From: an uncultured Rhodopirellula sp.
Lineage (GTDB): Bacteria > Planctomycetota > Planctomycetia > Pirellulales > Pirellulaceae
Assembly (NCBI GenBank): GCA_913061385.1
Contig: CAJXTM010000086.1
Location: 1 to 9,150, forward strand
Direction: 5' to 3'
DNA: 9,150 nt
Positions within the stretch are counted from its first letter, which is position 1. The number at the start of each line of letters is the position of its first letter. The translations under genes and the position numbers were made by a program. The notes below the pieces were generated by a model, which saw only the letters and a list, made by a program, of their open reading frames with translations, did no database searches and was not told where the DNA came from. Below, one piece after another: positions 1 through 7,258 of this stretch.

Positions 1-45
1 ACACGTAAGGAGTCGTCGGCAGCGTCAGATGTGTATAAGAGACAG
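1..45 (+). other. Illumina Nextera (Tn5) read-1 adapter, not genomic
   Basis: Positions 1-4 (ACAC) match the end of the P5 primer. Positions 5-12 (GTAAGGAG) match a standard Nextera i5 index (S505). Positions 13-26 are the read-1 adapter and 27-45 are the 19-base Tn5 mosaic end finishing in GAGACAG. This is library-preparation sequence, so genomic sequence starts at 46. The reverse-strand gene reads into the adapter without a stop, so any protein prediction extended past 46 would carry artificial residues. Confidence 0.98.
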
Positions 46-3000
46 TCGTAATACCCTGCGGCCCCAGACCGGAAAGTCAACAGGTTCTCACTTGCGACAA
101 TATTATTGCATCCGTAAGCGCGTGTGATTTTCCATGGCTGCATCTGACCAGTGATAGGATTCGGAACCAACTTCTGACTTCCATCTAACAAGTAAAAAGC
201 ACCCGCAGATTCTGCATACGAATTTGTATTCGTGATGATCAAGTCATTGTGCAAAATGCAAGGCCCGGTGTACTTGAGAGACGTCTTCTTCCATCGGACC
301 GATCCATCCGTGGCCGAGTGCACTGCCATTCCCTGGCCAACTTCGCTCGACAATCGATCACTCCCAGCAGCGCCTGCCTGCAGCAATACATCATGCTGCT
401 CCGAATAACCAAGCCAAGACCCAAAAACATCCTCATCAACTTGCCATCTAATCTTGCCAGTCAAGTAGTCCACAGCCAAAATCCGATTACTTGCGGCATC
501 CAATTTCCCACGTCGTTTCAGGGCTTCCTCGACGGGCGCGGGATTCCGGTCAAGGCAATAGATCTGGTCTCCACCGGCAACAATCGCATTATGCCAAAAA
601 CTATTTTGGGCATCTATTTTCCACAGCACATCCCCGCTATGCCGATCAAAAGCGACCAACCCCATACTCGCCGCACGATCTAGACTTTTGGAACCAAATC
701 CTTCCCGATTCTTCTTCAGTTTTTCATCTGATTCAAAAGACAGCTCAAGCCTGTTCCCATAGGAGGCAAAGTCGAATCCCGCAATGAGTACATCCTTGTA
801 AACTCCAATGTACCCCCACTGTGAATCCACCGTTTCAGTGGATGAAGGCAACTTAACGTCTTTCAGGTTTTCACCGCTCACACTATCCAGAACATGACAG
901 ACTGATCCCTCGACGATATAAACACGATCCTCGGTTACTACGTAATTCGTACCACGACCATTGGCGCCGGGAATGTGGACCTGATTGTATTTAGTGTCGA
1001 GTGGTGTGTTGTCATAAGTACTGTCGTAATAGACATCGTTGGTCCCTAAGTCCTTGAACTCTCGTTTCCATAACACGCGCCCAGTATAAACATCGCGAGC
1101 ACTCAGGCTATTCATGCCCTGTATGTACAACCGGCCTCCGATTACCTGCTCAGGTGGCCCATGTCCATGTCGGGGCAATACATCCATATTGCTGCTACCA
1201 CCAAACCACAGCACACCCAACGGCAGTTTGACACGGCGATCATCTGATTTGATCGAATTTGCAACATCGCCGTACTGGTGTGTCCAATCTGCTGATCCCG
1301 GCAATGCACCCGCTCGAATGATTGAAACACCATGGGAATGGATTTGCACCTTTGCCTGCTCCAGTTCCAATTGCACGATCTGTGCAAAAATCTGCTCACG
1401 ATCATGCGTTGACAGAATATGCAAAACACCACCATAGGGCCGTACCGAATTGTAAAGTCTCTGTACCGAGAATGGATCAAACACTCGTGAACTGCTTTGC
1501 TCCAGAAACACCATATTTCCGACGTAGCTCGGCAACATGGCCTCGGTCGCATTACCTACATGCACCGTGACTTTTCCGTACTGCTGTTTTTGATCCAAAT
1601 CACGTCGCCTTCGCTCAACCGCCTCTGCATCAACATCCATGATCGCCAGTTGTTCAAAGGGCGATACTGAAATAAGTGCCGCCAGATGTTCGCTCTCGCA
1701 ATCACCAAACCAAAATGCGTAACCTGACGGATCACCAAGCGCCAACAAATCCCCAATCACGTCATCCTTGACCAACGAATGTTTTTGCTTTTCTGCCGTG
1801 GTTACCTGCAAACCACTCGCCGCTGGTTCCAGTTCATCGCTGGCTTGACCATAAGCCGTGATTTTCCCGCTTACCGTAACAGCAAAGATCTTGTCATCTG
1901 CTGCCACCAATCGCTGCACCGCCTCTTCTGTTGCAATCTGGCTGACCACTTGTGCCGCTTGCGATTCATTAGGTAGAGAGATCACCGATATCGCTTCTTT
2001 TCCCGCAGCGACGAGATGATCACCCACAAGAATTAAATCACCAGTACCGTCGGCCTCAATTTCCCAACTGCGTTTTTGCTTTTGGTCATAGGCACGAATC
2101 AGAAACTTTTCGCCATCAATCTCGGCGGAGTAAATCTGCCCATTATTCAGCACCGGTTCCGCAGGAGTGAATGAGGTTTTCTGACCTGTCGCCAAGCGAA
2201 AGGCACGAGTTTCTTTTTCACGCGTGTGCACATAAAAGTGAGTGTCATCGGCCGACACAAACGAACCTCCGTTTCCCTTGCCTGCAGCATTGATTTCAAA
2301 GTAGCGAAAACTACCATCACGACGATTGAACACAGCAGGAACCGAGCGTCCCCCCGGCACGAGCAGTAAATTGTCGGTCGCAACCAGGGCACCCTGTGGT
2401 GCAACTCCGGCAAACGAGGGTGCACTGTGAGGTTGCTTGATGTACTGGGACCCCGTGCTGTCATTCACCCACGAAACTTCTCCGCTTTCGGCATCAAGAG
2501 CATAAAGAAACGTACCCATGAAAGGCCAAATACTGGCAGCAAAATAAACCGTCCCGTCACGAATCACCGGTCCACCACGAGCAGGCCACGCAGATGTCAG
2601 ACGTCGATTGCCAATCGCCTGTTGACGATTGGGAGCACCATCAAATTTCCAACGGAGCTTTCCTGTCGCAGGATCGACGCAATACAGAAAGCCATCGTCA
2701 CTGCAAAAGAAAACACCTTCCGGGGTACCCACCGGAGGCAAACGCACCGGAGCATCAGCAAATGCGGACCATAATTCCGCACCGGTGTCAGTATGAAAAG
2801 CTGACACCTTGTCACGGTCGTTGAAATTCAAAAACAGCCTCTTACCGACCACCACCGGTTCAAAGACGCGATCGTAGCTCATCAGGTCAAGATTCAGTGG
2901 ATCATCCCAAACCTGACTTCGTGGCTGTAGATTTTTTTGCCACAGCAACTTGAGTTCAGTCGGCAAAACGCCAGCACTCACAGCCGTGCGTTGAGCATTG

Positions 3001-3098
3001 CAACGCCACATGGGCCAATCTTCTGCGACTGCAGAGGGTCTCGGCAGCGCCGCTGAAAGCAGTAAAACAAAAGCAAGCGGAGACCATTTCAGGGTCAT
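46..3098 (-). CDS. Secreted PQQ-type beta-propeller protein with an internal methyltransferase-like domain (C-terminus cut off)
   Basis: I translated this frame throughout: 1,017 codons with no stop, running off the left edge. The start is ATG at 3096-3098, preceded by a Shine-Dalgarno site at 3108-3113. Residues 1-25 look like a signal peptide (K4, hydrophobic FVLLL core, AVA before E26), so the product is probably exported. Residues 26-450 form a PQQ-like (BamB/quinoprotein) propeller: blade endings include LYCVDPATGKLRW at 138-150 and LYALDAESGEVSW at 198-210. Residues 455-562 resemble a class I methyltransferase: the acidic strand end IMDVD (486-490) and VGNATEAMLPSY (514-525) fit, but the usual glycine-rich SAM loop is replaced by FGDCES. 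From about residue 600 a second propeller follows, opening with GALPGSADWTHQYGD and MDVLPRHGHGPPEQVIGG. I recall this architecture from planctomycete proteins. No PQQ-binding residues or substrate can be assigned, and methyltransferase activity is doubtful. It is divergent from the repair genes, with no evident functional link. Confidence 0.88.
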
Positions 3099-3107
3099 CA
3101 ATGAAGA

Positions 3108-3113
3108 TCCTCT
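3108..3113 (-). promoter_or_regulatory. Shine-Dalgarno site of the propeller gene
   Basis: On the reverse strand this reads AGAGGA, nine bases before the ATG at 3098. It supports that ATG, and so the full signal peptide, as the true N-terminus. Confidence 0.6.
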
Positions 3114-3446
3114 ATCGACCATACAAAAACAAAATCACAACCGACCAGATCGAAACCTGCGTCTGTCAACATTGTAATCAGACAAACCATGCACAGACCG
3201 TCGCGAAATGCTTCGGGTGTGCCCAAAAAACAGATGTCGCACAAATTTGCTCTCAGACGGCACTACCGGAAGCCAGTCTCAACCATCTCGTCGCTTTCGG
3301 CAGCGGGAGTGGACACGTTCCTAAACTGCGAATGCCCTGAGACTTTCAGCATATTCCTGTACTTCCGTCGATGACTTCGAGTTCAGCACACGACGTAAAT
3401 GCGTGCTTTTGGGATGGAAATTGGTACACGGTTCGATTGAAAGAGG

Positions 3447-3466
3447 CGTTACTAGTAATGGTAACG
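3447..3466. promoter_or_regulatory. 20-base dyad, possible operator
   Basis: The arms CGTTAC (3447-3452) and GTAACG (3461-3466) are exact reverse complements with eight bases between them. A perfect 10-base palindrome, TTACTAGTAA, lies at 3449-3458 and overlaps the left arm. The element ends 67 bases before the first repair gene, in the spacer shared by two divergent genes, which suits binding of a dimeric regulator. It does not match the CTGT-N8-ACAG, GAAC-type or GTTC-N7-GTTC LexA boxes I know. Function is inference, and a dyad this short can occur by chance. Confidence 0.35.
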
Positions 3467-3533
3467 ACCGGTTCGCCCAAGGCAGGGCAAATCCATCGCC
3501 CGCTCCTACTGCTTAAAAATCTGGGTTCTGACC

Positions 3534-4787
3534 ATGGACGTCCAAGATAAATTAGCCATTTTGGCCGATGCTGCGAAGTACGATGCTTCCTGCTCCAGTA
3601 GTGGGTCCAAGGCAACTCGGGCAGGTAGCCGTATCGGCAGTACTGAGGGAATGGGTATTTGCCACAGTTACACCCCCGATGGACGCTGCATCTCGCTGCT
3701 CAAAATTCTGCTTACGAATTTTTGCATTTACGACTGTCAATATTGCGTTAACCGGATTTCAAGTGATACGCCTCGCGCGAGATTCACCGTGCCGGAAGTA
3801 GTGACGCTGACGCTTGATTTCTACAAACGAAATTACATCGAGGGTTTGTTTCTGAGTTCTGGCATCATCCAGAACCCCGATTACACAATGGAAAAGCTGA
3901 CAGAGGTGGCGAAGGTTCTAAGAAAAGAGCACAAGTATGGAGGCTATATCCATCTGAAAACTATTCCCAACGCAAACGAAGAACTGATCAAGGAAGCGGG
4001 ACGCTGGGCAGACCGCTTAAGCGTCAACATTGAGCTCCCCACCGAGAACGATCTGGTCCAGTTGGCTCCCGAGAAAAAGAAGCCAACCATCGTGAAGGCA
4101 ATGCAAGGGATCTCGGAAAAGATCAGCGAATCCCGTGCTGACCGCAAGCGAGGCTTCAAGAGCCCACGATTTGCGCCAGCAGGTCAAAGCACGCAAATGA
4201 TTGTCGGAGCGACCGCTACTCCTGACAGCAAGATTCTGCAAACCGCAAGCGAACTGTACGGTGGACAAAAACTCAAGAGAGTCTACTACTCTGCCTACAG
4301 TCCTATTCCGCACGCCGATGCGCGGCTACCCGGCCAATCGCCACCGCTAGTCCGTGAGCATCGCCTGTATCAAGCAGATTGGCTACTGAGGTTTTATGGA
4401 TTTGAAGCGGGTGAGTTGGTTACCCAAGCAGACCAGAATCTTTCCCTCGATGTCGATCCCAAACTAGCGTGGGCACTTGCGAACCGACACTACTTTCCAG
4501 TCGATGTCAACTCAGCCTGTCGAGAGCAACTGCTTCGAATCCCCGGCATCGGAACGAGAAGCGTCAAGCGGTTGTTGAAGATACGGAGATTTCAGCACAT
4601 TCGCACATGTGACCTCAAGAAGCTTAAGGTTGCGTGGAATCGGGCAAAGTATTTTGTCCTCACCAGTGATCACAATCCTGCGTTGAAAAATCTCGACATG
4701 CTGGATTTAGATCGCAAACTGCGACCAGCAACGCAGCAATTGATGCTTTTTGATGCGATGCAATCAGCCACCTCGGGTGAGGTTTAA
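3534..4787 (+). CDS. Putative DNA modification/repair radical SAM protein (TIGR03916-type)
   Basis: 417 residues, near the family's usual 400 or so. The N-terminus DKLAILADAAKYDASC followed by SSSGSK is characteristic and supports the ATG at 3534, although no good Shine-Dalgarno site precedes it. The radical SAM [4Fe-4S] motif CX3CX2C is at C64, C68 and C71 (CIYDCQYC) and should bind S-adenosylmethionine to generate a 5'-deoxyadenosyl radical. A helix-hairpin-helix motif (LLRIPGIGTRSVKRLLKIRR, about 333-352) indicates non-specific DNA binding. Family members are described as co-occurring with the UdgX-like uracil-DNA glycosylase family, and that partner is the next gene, 6 bases downstream. 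This supports a role in DNA repair or base modification. Its substrate and reaction are not established to my knowledge. It is probably the first gene of the operon. Confidence 0.93.
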   Translation: MDVQDKLAILADAAKYDASCSSSGSKATRAGSRIGSTEGMGICHSYTPDGRCISLLKILLTNFCIYDCQYCVNRISSDTPRARFTVPEVVTLTLDFYKRNYIEGLFLSSGIIQNPDYTMEKLTEVAKVLRKEHKYGGYIHLKTIPNANEELIKEAGRWADRLSVNIELPTENDLVQLAPEKKKPTIVKAMQGISEKISESRADRKRGFKSPRFAPAGQSTQMIVGATATPDSKILQTASELYGGQKLKRVYYSAYSPIPHADARLPGQSPPLVREHRLYQADWLLRFYGFEAGELVTQADQNLSLDVDPKLAWALANRHYFPVDVNSACREQLLRIPGIGTRSVKRLLKIRRFQHIRTCDLKKLKVAWNRAKYFVLTSDHNPALKNLDMLDLDRKLRPATQQLMLFDAMQSATSGEV

Positions 4788-4793
4788 CCCGCT

Positions 4794-6224
4794 ATGCGGT
4801 TCATCCACGTGGCCTGTTTTGACGACTGGCGATCGGAAGCCCGCGGGCTACTATCCGATCAAATACCGCCCACTGAAGTCCACTGGTCTGCCGAAGACGA
4901 TCAGCTTGGGTTATTTGATCAGATACAGGAAAAAGCCGCGACTGAAAAAGAGACGGAATCACGAAGCGGCAATACCGAGCCATCGACACGGTTCAGCGTA
5001 CCGACGCCTTTTCTCGATCTGGCGGGACACGTTGCCTGTCATCAAGATCCTGCTCGGTGGCAACTGCTTTACCAAACGCTGTGGCGAATTGTTCATGGTG
5101 AGCGAAGATTACTTGAAATCTCGACCGATGATGATGTTCACCTGCTGCAACTCATGAGAAAAGCGGTGACCCGTGACGTTCACAAAATGAAAGCGTTCGT
5201 ACGTTTTCGAAAAATCGAAACAGAGGCGTCAGCCGAGACGTACATCGCCTGGCATCGACCAGACCATTTCATCATGCGGCTGGCAGCACCTTTTTTTTCC
5301 CGCCGGTTCAAAGGAATGTCGTGGACCATTTTGACACCCCATGAATCCGCGCATTGGAACCAGCAGCAGTTGACCTATGGTCCCGGACTGCCGGCAAGCG
5401 AAGCACCAAAGTCTGACGCTTTAGAAGATTTGTGGAAGACGTACTACGCCTCCATCTTTAATCCCGCTCGGATCAAAGTGGACATGATGAAACGCGAAAT
5501 GCCTGTCAGACATTGGCCCACCCTACCCGAAGCGACGCTCATTGACGACTTGATTCGTGATGCTCCCTCGCGTGTCAATGAAATGATCGAGAACTATGAG
5601 GGATTTTCCAAGACAGCTGCCCATTACCTACCGATCAAGCAGGATCTCAGATCGTTACAACAGGCTGTCAGCAAATGCCAAGCGTGTCACCTATGCAACG
5701 ATGCAACCCAGGCTGTCTTTGGGGTAGGTCCGGAAAATGCCCGACTGGTGTTGGTGGGAGAACAACCTGGGGACCGCGAAGACATCGAAGGCGAACCATT
5801 CGTTGGTCCCGCTGGGGAACTTCTCAATACGTCGCTTCATCAGGCGGGCATCGAACGACGCGAGGTCTATCTGACCAATGTCGTCAAACATTTCAAATTC
5901 GAACGGCGGGGAAAACGGCGACTCCACAAGAAACCCGACTCACGGGAAATCTACGCCTGCCGACCATGGCTCGAATCTGAACTTGCCGCTTTGCGGCCCA
6001 AAACAGTGATCTGTCTGGGTGCCACGGCAGCTCAGGCTCTGCTGGGGCGAGACTTTCGTCTCAGCCAGCAGAGAGGTCGTATTCGAATGACAGAATGGAG
6101 TCAGCAGACCATTGCCACATGGCATCCCGCCGCCATTCTCAGAATGCCGGATAAAAACCGCAAACGCGAAATGGTTCAACAACTCATTCAGGACCTGAAA
6201 CGGGGTGCGGAGTTTTCTGAATGA
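4794..6224 (+). CDS. udgX: DUF4130 domain fused to a UdgX-family uracil-DNA-binding protein
   Basis: 476 residues, two parts. Residues 1-265 match the DUF4130 (TIGR03915) putative DNA-repair domain, with conserved-looking stretches WRIVHGERRLL (97-107), FVRFRK (135-140) and HRPDHFI (154-160). Residues 290-476 match UdgX (TIGR03914), related to family 4 uracil-DNA glycosylases. The uracil-pocket motif GEQPGDRED is at 322-330 and GEPFVGPAG at 333-341. KRRLH at 374-378 corresponds to the UdgX loop KRRIH, whose histidine, here H378, bonds covalently to uracil-excised DNA in the mycobacterial enzyme. The second active-site motif is WHPAAILR (443-450). Likely [4Fe-4S] ligands are C295, C298, C389 and C407; C301 is extra. 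The expected product recognises uracil in DNA and stays attached. ATG 4794 follows GAGG at 4779-4782, and the early residues fit the family start. It overlaps the next gene by four bases (ATGA). Confidence 0.93.
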   Translation: MRFIHVACFDDWRSEARGLLSDQIPPTEVHWSAEDDQLGLFDQIQEKAATEKETESRSGNTEPSTRFSVPTPFLDLAGHVACHQDPARWQLLYQTLWRIVHGERRLLEISTDDDVHLLQLMRKAVTRDVHKMKAFVRFRKIETEASAETYIAWHRPDHFIMRLAAPFFSRRFKGMSWTILTPHESAHWNQQQLTYGPGLPASEAPKSDALEDLWKTYYASIFNPARIKVDMMKREMPVRHWPTLPEATLIDDLIRDAPSRVNEMIENYEGFSKTAAHYLPIKQDLRSLQQAVSKCQACHLCNDATQAVFGVGPENARLVLVGEQPGDREDIEGEPFVGPAGELLNTSLHQAGIERREVYLTNVVKHFKFERRGKRRLHKKPDSREIYACRPWLESELAALRPKTVICLGATAAQALLGRDFRLSQQRGRIRMTEWSQQTIATWHPAAILRMPDKNRKREMVQQLIQDLKRGAEFSE

Positions 6225-7258
6225 TTGAACTTCTGCAACAAACGAATCGCGGCTTCTACTGCCCTCGGGGTGATTTTTACGTCGACCCACAGCGTCCTGT
6301 GGATCGCGCCGTAGTGACCCATGCACATACCGACCACGCACGATGGGGCAGTCGACACTATCTGGCCGCCAAGCCGAGTGAACATCTGCTACGCATGCGA
6401 ATGAGTCCTGACGCTGAGTTCCAGTTCGCTGATTACGGTGAGACTATCACGCAGGGAGGTGTCAAAGTAAGCTTCCACCCGGCGGGCCACATGCTTGGCT
6501 CGGCTCAGGTAAGACTTGAATACCGTGGACGCGTGGAAGTCGTCACCGGCGATTACAAACTGGGCAGTGATGCAACCTGCGAAAGTTGGCAGCCATTGCG
6601 TTGCCATCTACTCGTCACTGAATCGACGTTCGGCTTACCCATCTATCGATGGCCTGATCAACATTCTGTATTCGAATCGATCAATCAATGGTGGCGGGAA
6701 AATCGTTTAAAAGAGCAGTGCAGCATTCTTTATGGTTATGCCGTTGGTAAGAGCCAGCGGATCATCGCCGGGCTGGATCCTGAAATTGGACCGATTTTCT
6801 GCCATGGTGCCGTGGAGAAAGGAAATGAAGCCTATCGCCAGACAGGCATCTGCCTCCCACACACGATTCAAACATCCAGCACTGACAAGTCACAGCGTTG
6901 GGCTGGAGCAATGGTTGTCGCGGTTCCCAGCGCCCACGGTACACCATGGCTGAAACGTTTTGGCAAGGTAAGCACAGCCATGGCAAGTGGTTGGATGGCA
7001 ATCCGAGGCTCTCGGCGTCGGAGATCCTTCGACCGCGGATTCGTGCTCAGCGACCATGTTGATTGGCCATCTTTACTTACCGCGGTGGATGCCTGTGATC
7101 CAGAAACGGTCTGGGTCACCCATGGATACTCGGCGGTGGTTGCGCGTTATCTCCGCGAAAATGGCCGCAATGCAATTTCGATCGACCGATGGCAACAAAC
7201 AGCGATCGATGAAGAAGATAACGGAACCGATACGAACGGCGAGGAGCAATCACAATGA
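6221..7258 (+). CDS. DNA ligase-associated exonuclease, metallo-beta-lactamase fold (TIGR04122-type)
   Basis: 345 residues, related to SNM1/CPSF-73-like nucleases. Metal-binding motifs are intact: HAHTDH at 34-39 (H34, H36, D38, H39), AGH with H90, TGDYK with D111, and LSDHVDW with H279, followed by THGY at 300-303. The GWMAIRGSRRRRSFDRGFVLSDHVDW region (257-282) is a family signature. It is predicted to trim DNA ends in a metal-dependent way, probably zinc or manganese, with the neighbouring ligase and helicase. The start is set by the ATGA overlap with the previous stop and by GGAG at 6209-6212, eight bases upstream. The C-terminal tail (331-345) is acidic and polar and probably disordered. 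It overlaps the ligase start by four bases. Family assignment is strong; exact polarity and substrate are not deducible. Confidence 0.93.
   Translation: MIELLQQTNRGFYCPRGDFYVDPQRPVDRAVVTHAHTDHARWGSRHYLAAKPSEHLLRMRMSPDAEFQFADYGETITQGGVKVSFHPAGHMLGSAQVRLEYRGRVEVVTGDYKLGSDATCESWQPLRCHLLVTESTFGLPIYRWPDQHSVFESINQWWRENRLKEQCSILYGYAVGKSQRIIAGLDPEIGPIFCHGAVEKGNEAYRQTGICLPHTIQTSSTDKSQRWAGAMVVAVPSAHGTPWLKRFGKVSTAMASGWMAIRGSRRRRSFDRGFVLSDHVDWPSLLTAVDACDPETVWVTHGYSAVVARYLRENGRNAISIDRWQQTAIDEEDNGTDTNGEEQSQ
7241..7246 (+). promoter_or_regulatory. Shine-Dalgarno site of the ligase gene
   Basis: GAGGAG sits eight bases before ATG 7255 and inside the end of the exonuclease gene. It is the best ribosome-binding site in the operon, so the ligase may be translated from its own initiation as well as by coupling through the ATGA overlap. 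Confidence 0.65.

Larger units (their letters stand above)
3099..3533. other. Intergenic spacer between divergent genes
   Basis: These 435 bases separate the start codons of the reverse-strand propeller gene and the forward repair operon, so both promoters should lie here. I found no clear -35/-10 pair, tRNA, terminator or convincing small gene. What stands out is a 20-base dyad at 3447-3466 and an A/T-rich TTAAAAAT at 3513-3520, 13 bases before the operon start. That A/T-rich run could be promoter-like, but no matching upstream element is visible. On the reverse strand a frame stays open from 3615 to 3346 (89 codons), overlapping the start of the radical SAM gene. On the forward strand a 79-codon frame opens at 3101. 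Neither has a recognisable domain. Confidence 0.7.

Noticed and set aside
249..683. 144-codon forward frame opposite the propeller gene
   Set aside because: It is antisense to a well-supported coding region and has no family features.
3101..3340. 79-codon forward frame at the start of the spacer
   Set aside because: It begins three bases from the start of the divergent propeller gene, has no ribosome-binding site of its own and no recognisable domain.
3431..3445. GGTTCGATTGA-like string resembling a tRNA T-loop
   Set aside because: No acceptor stem, anticodon arm or CCA context can be drawn around it.
5291..5298. Run of eight T in the UdgX gene, possible slippage site
   Set aside because: The frame is intact through it and the encoded residues fit the domain, so no phase variation or frameshift is shown.
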